Below, in pieces: positions 53,152 to 64,000 of a stretch of DNA of 64,000 nucleotides. The stretch is from contig JADNRY010000039.1 in NCBI GenBank assembly GCA_015501585.1, positions 1 through 64,000 on the forward strand, written 5' to 3'. The notes under the pieces are model-generated. The model did not search any database. It worked only from the letters and a program-made list of their open reading frames with translations, and had not been told where the DNA came from. The position numbers and the translations under genes were made by a program. How positions within the stretch are numbered: position 1 is the first letter of the stretch; every line of letters starts with the position of its first letter. This DNA is from Rhodocollybia butyracea. Lineage: Eukaryota > Basidiomycota > Agaricomycetes > Agaricales > Omphalotaceae.

Positions 53152-56100
53152 ATGTCTGCAAAAAGACGTGTCTCCTACGTTATTCCTTCACCAAGCGACA
53201 ATCATGTTCCTAGACTACAGTTACCATCTTTTTCCTCTTCGCGCCTTGGCCCAGGACCTTTATTAATCACAGAGGATGAAGACTCCCCCGATGAACATCC
53301 GAAATGGTCTCGACATCCCCGGCATCGTCTGGGTGTATCCTCGCTGGCTTTGGACTGCTCTACACAGCTTGCGGGATACTCATCACCTGAAGGAATACTG
53401 TACTCTGGGGGAAGAGACGGCTTAGCTATTTCTTGGGATCTTCAGATGCCAATGAAGAGACGAGTGTTGAGGGAAGGAGACCGGAAACCTTCGGCAAAAT
53501 GGGAACTGATGACTGGCTTTGCGGACGATGGAGAATATAGCGAAGACGAAGGTTTGCCGTCCAGCGATGGTGACATTCTTGGAACGGTCGTTGGCACGAT
53601 TGGTAGAAGAAAACGGGCCCTACAACGAGAAGCTTCTTTACCCTACGAACAGCAGTGGGAAACCGACACTGAAGCCTTGTCTGCTGGCCAGCCTAGCCAC
53701 TTTCGTCAATGTGTTCAAATGCACACTGATTGGATAAACGATATCGCTCTTTGCAATTACAACCAAACTGGTGTGTTCTTTTTTCTTATTCTTCGATGCA
53801 CTATCCTGACTAACAACTTTCAGTTGTCACTGCATCTTCAGATGGGACAATCAAGGCCTGGAATCCACATTCTCAAGTACCATCGGATCCATCAGTCATT
53901 GGAACCCATAGCGACTACGTCCGCTGTCTCTCATATTGGTCGGTGAATTCTGCTGCCTTTTTTATCTTTCGTTTCCCTTACAAGTATATAGCCGAGAACA
54001 AAATTGGATTGCATCAGGATCATTTGACCGCACGATAAAACTTTGGGATCTTGCTCAGTCTTCCAATCCAGACCCGCTTGTTACTTTGCATCCAGCAGAT
54101 GCTTCGGCGGCGAAGTCTTCCGTTTACGCTATCGCTGCCGATCCCTTTGGCCACACTATCGCGTCTGGTTCGCCCGAACGCGTCGTTCGGATGTGGGATC
54201 CTCGTTCAGGAAAAAGGACAGGTGCGCAATCATGTGTTACTCATACTGCTGGTCTAACGATAAGTCAGGCAAGTTGGTGGGGCACACGGATAACATCCGT
54301 GCGATACTTATTTCAGAAGACTCTCGTTATGTGTGTAACTTGTTCTTGAATATTGGTCCTTTTTGACACCTTCTAAAGCTCCTCACTGGCTCGGCGGATG
54401 CTTCCATAAAACTTTGGTCACTTGCATCACAGCGATGTCTCCATACTTTCACTCATCATACGGAATCCGTCTGGTCATTATCCTCTTCTCATCCATCTCT
54501 CGAGATCTTTTATTCTGGAGATCGCTCTGGACTTGTCTGTAGAACTGACGTTGAAGACTGCACTGACGTTTCGGAAGGCGAGTGCATTCTGTTGTGTCAA
54601 GACACGCATGAGTCTGCTGTCTCCGACGGCGTCAACAAGATTGTCGCGCTAGACAACAACCTTCTATGGACCGCCTCTGGGAGTTCGATGATTAGACGAT
54701 GGCGTGTGCCACAGCGGCGGGCGGTCCGCGCTCTGTCCACTCCTCTAGATGCTGAAATTGATAGACCTTCTCAAGAATCACCAATAAGCGCTGCTTCCTC
54801 CATCAGGCGTGGACGCGGGGAAAGTCCCTCCCTTAGTCGTTCAGGCTCCGAGCATCATCTAGTCCATCGTGACAAGGGGAAAAAGGAACTTTATACGGCA
54901 TTCCGTTTGAATCTCTCGTGAAGCTCACTTCACCGAACAGCCCTTTTGGATTCTATACGTCTTCCAAAGAACGCGACCCGGATATAGCGACCTTGTACTC
55001 CGCTGCTTCTGTCATGTCTGTTCCAAAAACAAACCTTCGCTCCCCGATGCAGTCATCATTTGCACAACCACATCTTCATAAACAGAAACATCGTTCAGAC
55101 ACTGTCATGGAGCTCCCTAGTGCTCGTGCGCTCTTCGAAGAGCGTGAGATCGCCGCCGATGCCGAACCTCTGTGTCCCGAGCCAGACGATGTTATCCATG
55201 GCGATCGTGGACTTGTTAGGTCGATTATTCTCAACGATAGAATACATGCCTTAACAGTGGATACAACGGGAGAAGTGGCAGTATGGGACATTGTGCGATG
55301 TGTATGCAAAGGGCGATTTACCAAGGAGGATGTGGCAGCGGCTAGTGTTCGTGCGCCTAGTTCTATCGGTAGCGGCGGGCCTGGCGAACAAGAGCGGAGT
55401 CCTAGAGAAGCCCTTGAGATTGTACGAGAAAGGATAGAGCGTGATACTGTTGTTTTGCCCTGGTCAACAGCCGACACCAAGAGCGGAGTACTGACAATTC
55501 ATGTTACCGAACGCTGTTTTGACGCGGAGGTTTATGCCGACGAAGTGGGGTTCGTGCATGACCGATACACTAATGACGAGTCGAAATGTAAGTTTCATTT
55601 TGTGTAGTCATCGTTTTCCTCACTTGGTTAATGCAGTGAACATCGGGAAATGGGTTCTAAGGAATTGTTTTTGGGATTCATTCGCGAGGAACAGCGATTA
55701 CAGCGAAAACGCGAGAGGAGGAACAGTCATGAGAGTAATGACCGTCGAGACTCACACGACTTATCACCCAAGCGTCCCTCAAGAACCAGCACCTCTGTCA
55801 TCTCATCTGCCAAAATGATACCGGCAGTCGCCCCAACTGTGTCATCACCCATCCGTTCTTCCCCATTACTTACCCCGATGATACCCCTAAATGTTCCTAA
55901 GGAGTTCGCGCTCCCTTTACCATCTATTCCTCAGTCTCCCATTGTCAATAGTAACGATGCAACACCCATGCCTATGCCACGGAGACTAAGGTCAGGCACA
56001 ACGGGGAGCACAAATCAGCCATCTAGAGATAAGGATTATTTTTCTGTACCCATCAGACGACCCTCCATAACAACCTCCACCCCGGACGAGGCTTCTTCGT

Positions 56101-57071
56101 GGCCAGGTAGCTCGGCCAAAACCGAGAGTGGTTTGCAGACACCGATGACCCCCTCAGGCGGCCTGATGGGTCGGCTGAAGAACTTAGGAAAGAACAAAAA
56201 AGCAGCAGGGGATGCCGCCAATACACCCAGTGTTGAAACAGCTGCAGAAAATGATACTACCCCTGAGGTCAGTCACGAACTCTTTTGCTATATTAGATCT
56301 CTAAATCCTCTCAATAGGACTCTCCCGCACCAGAAACAAAGACACCTTTGCAAGAATTGCTTTCCCTGCCACTTTCACCACCTCCATCAACTGAAGTGCC
56401 ATTACACAACCTACCGCCTCACATCACGTTGATGATATCGGAAGAGACTTCTCCTAGCTTCACCACACTGCATCGCGGAACAGTGAACTCTGCGGCTCAC
56501 GATACGCCGGCTTGGGAGGAGGTCATGCCTATGTGGCTTTTGGAATATCTACTTCATAATAAACTACCTTCCAATCCTCCGCTAGTCAAAGTCAGCTTTA
56601 TCCTCCTTCCCTGGCCCAATAAAGACCCCGATGGCACACAGCTACCAGAATTACTAAATATGTGAGTGTTTTGGCCACTGTGTTTCATGGAAAGTCCTTT
56701 ACTCATTGGTTCGCAGCCAACAATCTAAACTCACTGCCAGCCGCTGGCTAAGGGTCAAAAAACTGGTCACTCATGTACGCCATCTATATTGCGACCAGAG
56801 AAATTATTAACAACCTTCTGTCTAGGTCCAGGACAAATTGGAGAAGTTTGCTGCATCATCTCCTATTACAACGCCAACTTCAGGCAGGGATTCTGTCGAC
56901 AGCCATCATTCTACTCCTCGTCCAGCTGCGGAGGATCTGTATGAGATATTGTGCAACGATACTCTGCTACCGTTGAACATGACCCTTGCAGCCGTCCGCC
57001 ATTACATCTGGAAGCAACCAGCCGAATTGACCTTGTATTACCGCCTCAAACTTCCTCCGGCTTCCACCTGA
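53152..57071 (+). CDS. WDR48/UAF1-type WD40 protein
   Basis: ATG at 53152 ([13 protein letters not shown]). An N-terminal WD40 propeller follows: [134 protein letters not shown] Ser/Pro-rich linker comes next, then a C-terminal DUF3337-type region ([73 protein letters not shown]). WDR48 activates the deubiquitinases USP1, USP12 and USP46 (fission yeast Bun107, budding yeast Duf1). Two one-base frame breaks occur, near 54880 (GGGGAAAAAGG) and 55665 (GGAATTGTTTTTGGG). In a conserved gene these look like assembly errors. Confidence 0.85.
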
Positions 57072-57437
57072 GTTTATGTACACACTATCTATTCCTCATA
57101 TATTTCGTTACTTGTATAGATCACCTGGAATAATTTATCTCCATGTCTTTCGTCTCTTTGTGCCGTGTTTCGCGACGAACCATCGATTATAGACGAAGAT
57201 GAAGGAATTCCTGACTCAGTTTCCTGCCCATCGATATGGCAAATACAATTTTCATATCATACAACACGACGTTTGAAGATAAACGAGGAATAAAGAAAGA
57301 GGCGTTAATCACCTCAAAAAGGAGGCAAGCGAACGGAGTTGTATGTGCAAGACAGATTCCTTTCCTTCAAAGTTGTGTTATCTAGCCCTGAATCATGCTA
57401 CTATTAGAGCCTTTTACCCGAATCTGGGTTCGTCCTC
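57072..57437. other. Convergent 3' spacer
   Basis: Lies between the WDR48 stop and the SmD3 stop, which face each other. It holds both 3' UTRs; no gene is seen. Confidence 0.5.
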
Positions 57438-58054
57438 TCAACGTCTAATACCCCTGGATGTTGTTGGCGCTACACCACGACCGCGACGGGCTAGAAAAGT
57501 TGTTATTAGCGATCATTCGCGATCTAATGTGACTATTGAAGGACATACCGTTGGCTAAAAAGATAAAGCGAGTCAGCAACTGAATTCAACTTCAAAAATT
57601 TGGAGCACGTACCTCGCATGATTGTTGCACGGCCACGCGCTGTCCCAATACCTCTTCCTCTCATCGCATTTGGACCTGTGCGTTTAAACCTATCAATTTG
57701 AATGTGAGCTTGAAGGCAGTACATCGAGAAAGCAAGCACGCACATCGGAGCATTCTGCAGCATGTCCGGTACGATAAAGAAACGAACCATGCTGCCTCGA
57801 ATGTACACCTGTTCTAGCTGTGAGACACGCCCATCACGACCAGTAACCGTAATATCTCTCATAGAAATATTGAGATTGTCTTCGGCTGTAAAAATACAGG
57901 TTAATTGGGCAAGGGTGCGCGAAACAAGATTGAAAAAAGTACCTTCAACAAGTTTTCCCCGATAGAGCTGACCAGTTTTTATCTCCACAGTTATTATATG
58001 GCCCAAAGATTCATGAAGCAGTTTGACGGGAACACCGAGTCCAGCGTTCGCCAT
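57438..58054 (-). CDS. Small nuclear ribonucleoprotein SmD3
   Basis: Minus strand exons 58054-57943, 57885-57744, 57689-57613, an optional 6 nt exon 57554-57549, and 57490-57438; 127 residues without and 129 with the microexon. Sm1 motif [20 protein letters not shown], Sm2 motif [20 protein letters not shown] and the D3-specific start [13 protein letters not shown] identify SmD3 rather than an LSm protein. The tail has RG/GR dipeptides ([27 protein letters not shown]) that are methylated in Sm proteins. It forms the seven-member Sm ring around the U1, U2, U4 and U5 snRNAs with SmB. No frame lesion. Confidence 0.92.
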
Positions 58055-58666
58055 GGTTTTTGTGCAAGAGCGACGTTGGCCAAATAATGAATAACACGCC
58101 TCGGCGCCTATTGACTTCGTAAAAAATTAAAATACTTCGATGGTGGTGGTGTAACCGACGTGGTCCCAGCTACATGTATCGCGCTAAATACATGCCTGCA
58201 GTGCACAACCTCAACAATGCTGTGAGCAGTACAGCAGTACATGAGTACATAAACACGAATAAAATAAACATTACATTTAAGGGTCTCGAGTTTCGAGTGC
58301 AAGAAACATGTTTCGGAGTTAGAATACGATCGTCGAACAAAAATGTGTAAGGATCCAAAGAAAGTTGTAGACTGGATAGCCTGGGACCAATAAGTACATC
58401 AATTTCCATAGAGTAACGAGGTGAACCAGGTGGGGATTAACCGCATACACCAGTAAAGCATAAATCTCATCTTCGACTGCAGACAAGCAAAAACGGTATA
58501 ACCTCCATGAATCTGGATAATAGATAGTAGGTAACGGTCGTAAGATTCATTATACAACAAGTCGTAGATGTAAATGCTAAGGCGAACACTGAATCGTGCT
58601 CTAATTAGGGTATCTGAATGCTTCCAAATCCATGATGTTTCCTCCAAATGTCCACGAGTAGTATCT
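58055..58666. other. Spacer between SmD3 and the CLC channel
   Basis: The SmD3 start and the CLC stop bound it, so it holds the SmD3 promoter. ORFs of 60-80 codons occur but none has motifs. Some plain repetition of AGTACAGCAGTACATGAGTA is seen at about 58226-58245. Confidence 0.4.
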
Positions 58667-61600
58667 TCAATGTTCTGATACTTCGGTCAAGAAGGCGATC
58701 CAAATTTTCTTATCGATGACTCCTTCGTAGTAGCCGTCAACGTCAGTTACGACCACATATCTTGCACCCAGTTTGACGAATATGGCATGTACAACTTCCA
58801 ATGGCGCATTGTGATTGATTGTGAGTGGCGCCTATATTTACGGTGCGAACGATGAGAAAAGTAGCACACGGCTAGCTAACAGAGGAACATACCTGATCCA
58901 TATACACAGAAAAGTCAAAATCATCGGGGCGGTTGGCATCGTCAGCCAGAGATGCTAACGACGACGACACCCGTGAATGATGAGCAGTGGCATGGAACGT
59001 TATGATTTCGTCTGGGTGGTCAGAAACAGTATCTGGTGCCAAAGTCAACGAATGATTCGCAAGTTGGACCAAATGACATACACAAGCTGTGTTCGAGTTC
59101 ACGAGCACCCAGAAATCCGACCAGTCGCATTCGTTCCTCATCATCTTCGTCGTTTTTGTCATCTACTTTCAAGATTGGGAACCCAGAGTCGTCATTGCCA
59201 GTCTGGTGAAGCAGTGTTTGGAGTTTATCCCTAAGCGTTATGACGGTGTTTTCTTCATCGAGTCGGATTACATCCGCGTCTCTTACGATCTAAAAAGTGC
59301 CGCTATTACGATCAGGACAAAATGAGCTGGAACAAGCAAACTCACAACGTCTGCAATTTGACGATCTCCGAAATTATATGTCTTGTTGCTGTCAAGGTAA
59401 GGAAGTTGAGCAATGTTGATCACCAATTCGTAGATTCCTCTTTCTTCAAGGGCGTCTGCAGTAGTCTTTGCAACTAAAACTGTAATCATTATGGGAATTG
59501 TGTAACTCAGAGTGTCTGTAAGTCTGCGGGAAAAAAACACGTTAAAACAGAGCAGTCATATATTTCTGACGGTGCTTACTCAAACATGATCACTGCAAGA
59601 GAGACGGTCGTACGGGTTACACCTGCCAACGTGGCCGCAGCGCCAACCTAGGAACAACGTTAAGAACAACTTGACAACTCGATTGGGAGATGAAATTACT
59701 ATACCATAGCGTATAGTCCGGGAACGATGCCTACCCATGGCTCTGGTAAGAAACGAGCTTATGATACCAACACAGCACACTCACAATTATCCCCACTGCA
59801 TGAACGGAATAATGCTAGATCTGGATTCCGATAACGAGAATATTGGAGCAGGATACCGACAACCCTTCCTAACAGGCCACCAGCAGCCAAAGATGGAATA
59901 AAGATTCCAGCAGGAAGCCGAATACCAAAAGTTACGACAGTCAAAACCCCTAATGACATCGTAAGGACTAGTATAAATAGATCGATTGGGCAATCGCTCA
60001 CCCCTGACAACAAGAGCGAGAAGCAAAGCGCCCACAACAGGTTTAAGCTCTGTCCATGAACCAGGATCCGAGATGCAGAGACCCCATTCATCTTCAACGC
60101 CTTTGTGACATTCAGAAAATAACGATCCAACGAGCTCCGTTCCACCCATACGGGTATACGGATTGAGGAAACAAAAGGCGGAAGTGGCAAGAGTGACCTA
60201 TACATAGACCAGTAAAATTCCGAAGTAGAAAGAAGCGACAGTGTAACGAACCAACAACACTTCCGTAACTGGATGGTTCTTCAACCACGTCGCGTTCCGA
60301 ACGTCTCGGCTCCATCGAAAATTGAGCTTGGAAAAGTATGCACCGTATACTCCCCCGAAAACTCCTATAAATGAATTAGGAAGGAGCAGCACGCATGAAT
60401 ATGCTGACTCACCTAAAATTACAAAGGGTAGAAGCTCGAAGGCATGCCAATCCTATAACAGATGAACAGAATGTCCGATGATACAACAGACCTGACAGAC
60501 CTGACCGTATGTGACTAGACAGGCAGGGTTATCAGAGGATGTGTGTTTCAGAGCGACCGAAAACATTACCTTGAAAAAGCACTAGTTTGCCGGTTCCAAA
60601 AGGGTTCAGTAGCTTCAACGTAATTGCAGCTATCATGGCACAGAAGAAACTAACACGGAATAAGCACCGATAGGAACGAAGTTTAAGCATGGCGGAAAGC
60701 ACCTTCTCCACATAACCTTTGCCGGGAAGAAGTACGAAACCTCCTCTAGACTGAACAGGGTCCCACCAATAGGTGCTCCGAACGCTACCGCCACACCAGC
60801 CGCACAAGCAGCACTTGATAATATTTTTAGTATTCAATAGAAGAGCCCTAGTGAAGATATGCTTACCTCAAGATCTCACGACGTTTGGCTACAAGATACG
60901 TCAAGCTTTAACGAAAGGGTTCGAGCGTTGGTGATATCGTCATACCTTCGTTGGTTTCGTACTTGCTTGACAACCGACAAACGATGTTCCCGATGCAGCT
61001 CGCAATGTGAACAAACTACGCAATTGAGCTGTGTTAGACATGTAAAGACGAACTGATGTTGTTGCACTGACCGGCCCTTCTTTTCCAAGCTGTAAGCCTG
61101 ACGCTACAGAGAGAGCCAACCCAACTGCCTTCGCAAAAAGGACGCGAAAGCCAAGAAATCCGTGAATTACAAAACCTTGAGAAAGCATGAGCAACGTTCG
61201 AAGGTACAAAAGTAAAGGTGCGCACCAGATAATATAGCCTGATGTCATATGAGAACGTATATCATTAAATGGTACAAGAATTGAGATGCTTAAAAGCGTA
61301 CTTTGAGCTCTGGAATCCCCGAGCCTGCCGCATAGTAGAACACTTTGCGCGGAGGAGCATCGGACTCATCTCGAAAGCCAGGACCTAGAACGCCAGATTC
61401 CTTGCGCGTGACAAACGTAGTGGATTTGGTCAAGAAAAGAGTGAGCCAGCACGAAGTGACGGCTAGCAGAATCTTAAAGATCCTGGTTTTAACACAGGAT
61501 AGGGATGGGTAACCAGAACACGCACAGCAACGCAAGTATAGGCCAGAAACTCCATGCTGACTTGACCTCTATCGCTATGCCCCCACGACAAAACATCAGA

Positions 61601-62426
61601 CCATTGCCTCCATGAAGGGCAATCAACGTGCGTTGCTGAAGTTGGAAAGAGAGTTACTACGACTTTCGATTGAGAGCAACAGTACTGCTTGGCCTTTGAC
61701 CATCCGGCTGTGCAATATCCATCTTTGAGGTCAAAAAGCCACTGTTCACTTTTGACGACGAAAAATGCGACAAGAGCAGTTAAGAATCCGACCAAAGTGA
61801 CGATGATCCATCCCTGCAGACTGGTGGGAAAAAAAGTCAGACGACCAATTGTCAACTACAGGATTGGGCACTCGCCGGTCAAAAGCTAAACGAATATAGG
61901 CCTTCATTGACTTCCGGCTGCGAAGACGCGAAAATCGTATTGATTCTTTTATACTGTCATGCAACCAGTCGATGCTGGAATACGAAGAATACCACACTCG
62001 GACTCCATTTTTCTTAACATCTAGGCTCGTGTTCACTGGCTGTCCGTCCTTGAACTCCAACGTGGTATCATAAGCAGAAATCGGCCTTTGCGTACTGATA
62101 CGAGAGAAGGAAAGATGGCGTAAAGAAGAAGGCGTGAACGGACTCGAAGGTTGAGAGGCCGAGTCGCCGCTCGTTGCTGGAGGAAGAGAAGACAAATTTG
62201 GCGGTGTTTTTCTGAGAAAAGGGATCGACCTCCTGTGTAGGGGCAAGCGAGAAATTGTGCCGTATGTGGTGTCTGAATGGGACCGGGTTTTCAAAGGCGA
62301 CGTTTCACCTTGGCTTACTGAAGCTGAAGGAGCATTATCGATTTGCACCATTGACCCTAAGCGTTGAAGCTTGGCTCTTCTAACGAATGTTGGACTTGGA
62401 GCAGCATTGGGGCCAATATCCGACAT
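58667..62426 (-). CDS. CLC-type voltage-gated chloride channel/transporter
   Basis: The ATG at 62426 ([14 protein letters not shown]) opens a long serine-rich cytosolic N-terminus of about 200 residues, then [15 protein letters not shown] and helix [20 protein letters not shown]. Selectivity motifs: [13 protein letters not shown] followed by [10 protein letters not shown], and [25 protein letters not shown]; the glutamate in GKEGP is the gating glutamate. Also [61 protein letters not shown], and two C-terminal CBS segments, the last [20 protein letters not shown] and [16 protein letters not shown], with the stop at 58667. About a dozen short introns. One junction near 61490 does not keep frame with any GT-AG pair I tried, possibly another indel. 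Probably a Gef1-like vesicular or plasma membrane chloride transporter. Confidence 0.88.
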
Positions 62427-64000
62427 GGAAGCAAGAAGAAAGAAGCTATATCATATATAGTCTCGGTAGATCCGGGAAGCCTAAGGGCCAGGCTAGGGGC
62501 TTACAGGGATTTAAGGAGAAGTTACTACTAGCAAAAGTACCGCATAAAAGTACCATTTATTTCAACTCAGTAAGTTGTATCACGGATTTTTCGACTCTTT
62601 ACATCTCGTGTGGTGGGTTTTCCCTATATTATGTTTATCGCCATAATTAGACAGACTTCGTTTCTCTTCACAAGCGTACATCCCTGGAGAAAACGTGTGT
62701 AGTACGGCGGATATCGGATTCGTCCTTCAGAACTTTATTTTGAGTGCAAAAAGCAAACTCCTGCGAAGGATAGGGAGAAGCATAGCTCAGCTGCTCACTG
62801 CAATCTTCGACGGATCACTTTTGATGTGGTTGTGATGCCACTGAGCTCGAAATATCGGTCAACCAACCTTGTGGGACGGTGCAGGATTTGTGTAGGAGTG
62901 TCATAGGATGTCTACTCACTTTTTGAAAATGCAATAGCATGAAATAACGATAAAATAATATAATGACAAGGACGGGGAAGCTAGGGAAGAGGAGGACCCA
63001 CCAGCATGAGCTTTGGAGACGTCTTCGATGTCAACCCCGTTATACAAGCTGCTTATTTTGGGGTCTGAATTCACAACAAGAACTTGGCTCGTAGACATGT
63101 GGAAACTTCGAGTTTCAGCCACCCGACATTGTCACAGGATACCCACGCCACGGTCCACTGGACCAGTCTGTCTCCGTATTTCAGAACTAGCATCATAGTT
63201 GTATTCTGTATTGTACTTAAACTTCGTTGGCATCGAACTAATCCGTGAGAGATCCGTACCTTGTAGATGATTCCTCGTCACTGCTGTCGAAATTATAAAA
63301 CAAGGTGCTTTAAACCAGACGATATTTCTTGGATGCAGAATGTTTTTTCGAATTTAGGAAGTTCTGGGTCATTACAAGAAGCCGATAAACCTAACGAGTG
63401 CTAGCCAGCAGTTGTGACATACTGAGAACCGATATTAAACGTCAGGCGCCATTACAGAAAGCGGAAATAACCCACCTTACCCAAGCTTACCCACCTTGTC
63501 AACACAACTAGGCTTTTTACACCTGCCTCGAGAGCATGTAGAGTGTTGACTTTCTACACATCGAAACGTCTGCCACAATGGTATTAAGCTTGGGCGAGTC
63601 AAGGCTCGTTTGGCTCCCAAGGTATATGCCGGCAATCTTTTATACGATTTAAAGTCTGTCAGAAGGGATCAAGCCCGGCGTGCACAAAGGTAAATATCCG
63701 TTTCTGTGTAGGAAGGGTTGCTTTGGCCAAACTGCGAGAGAAACGTTGAAGGTTGACTTGCAAGTCAATACTTGATTAGGAGCTTTGTCGTCACATAGTG
63801 TGGGTGTGATGCGTGACGCCAAATTTGCATGAAGCAAGGAGGTAATACGAGCGTAGTAATACAGCCGGCTCTGACTCCAGATTAAGATGTCGGGCTCAGG
63901 AGATAAGCGACTCCCGTCAATTTATAGCTGATCTAAATTTTATGGGGTGTTCGCATCGTAAAAAGTGCCCATCGACTTGCCACTGTCCAGTGTCGACTCC
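62427..64000. other. No supported gene
   Basis: Upstream of the CLC start, so its promoter should be near 62430-62700. The 68-codon minus ORF (62916-63122) ends in a hydrophobic stretch but has no exon partners. I see no RNA gene, inverted repeat or transposon end. A gene could begin beyond the window. Confidence 0.4.

Noticed and set aside
54000..55700. WDR48 as a pseudogene
   Set aside because: Both frame breaks are single bases at short runs in an otherwise conserved gene with intact introns; an assembly error is simpler.
62916..63122. Small membrane protein gene
   Set aside because: A single short ORF with a hydrophobic end, without signal peptide, conserved start context or exons.

Overview
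The window looks like nuclear DNA of a basidiomycete fungus, probably an agaricomycete. Genes carry many short (about 45-60 bp) GT-AG introns, and the housekeeping genes (ERCC1/Rad10, NIPA, WDR48, SmD3, CLC) read as fungal orthologues. The mobile elements (Ty1/copia, Tc1/mariner, hAT-like, CACTA-like, MITEs) fit the same picture. All calls come from reading the sequence; no database search was run.

Two compartments are visible. Positions 1-45.8 kb are accessory: a multicopy family of predicted secreted proteins, F-box-like fragments, a tandem segmental duplication and at least seven mobile elements. Positions 46.2-62.4 kb are compact conserved genes in the order amidohydrolase (+), SLF2/CANIN-like repair protein (+), WDR48/UAF1 (+), SmD3 (-), CLC chloride channel (-).

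The main novelty is the secreted family, called SF1-SF10 here: ten loci holding twelve copies of one module. Exon 1 encodes a signal peptide (MLITPxIHCFGLV...VHA) and a proline-rich linker. A short phase-0 intron follows, then a module starting W-x-T-x-x-R-(V/I)-T-V-L with a C-x(3,4)-P-C-x-G-(W/Y/R)-R core and a basic, NLS-like tail. Nearly all loci share one promoter. Two loci (SF3, SF8) carry two modules spliced through the same intron type, so the exon-intron-module cassette behaves as a duplicable unit. Several copies are broken, one by a 2.5 kb hAT-like insertion.

From 23.1 to 44 kb a block (ERCC1 - SF gene - spacer - F-box-like gene) is duplicated in tandem. The second copy acts as an in-window empty-site control that defines four insertions in the first: a MITE, an intact-looking Tc1/mariner element (TA duplication), a second TA-flanked MITE, and a copia element with near-identical LTRs but a broken polyprotein.

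Caution: several conserved genes (NIPA, amidohydrolase, SLF2-like, WDR48 twice) each need one small indel to restore frame, mostly at short base runs. The assembly therefore probably contains indel errors, and single-base frameshifts in the secreted family should not on their own be read as pseudogenes.
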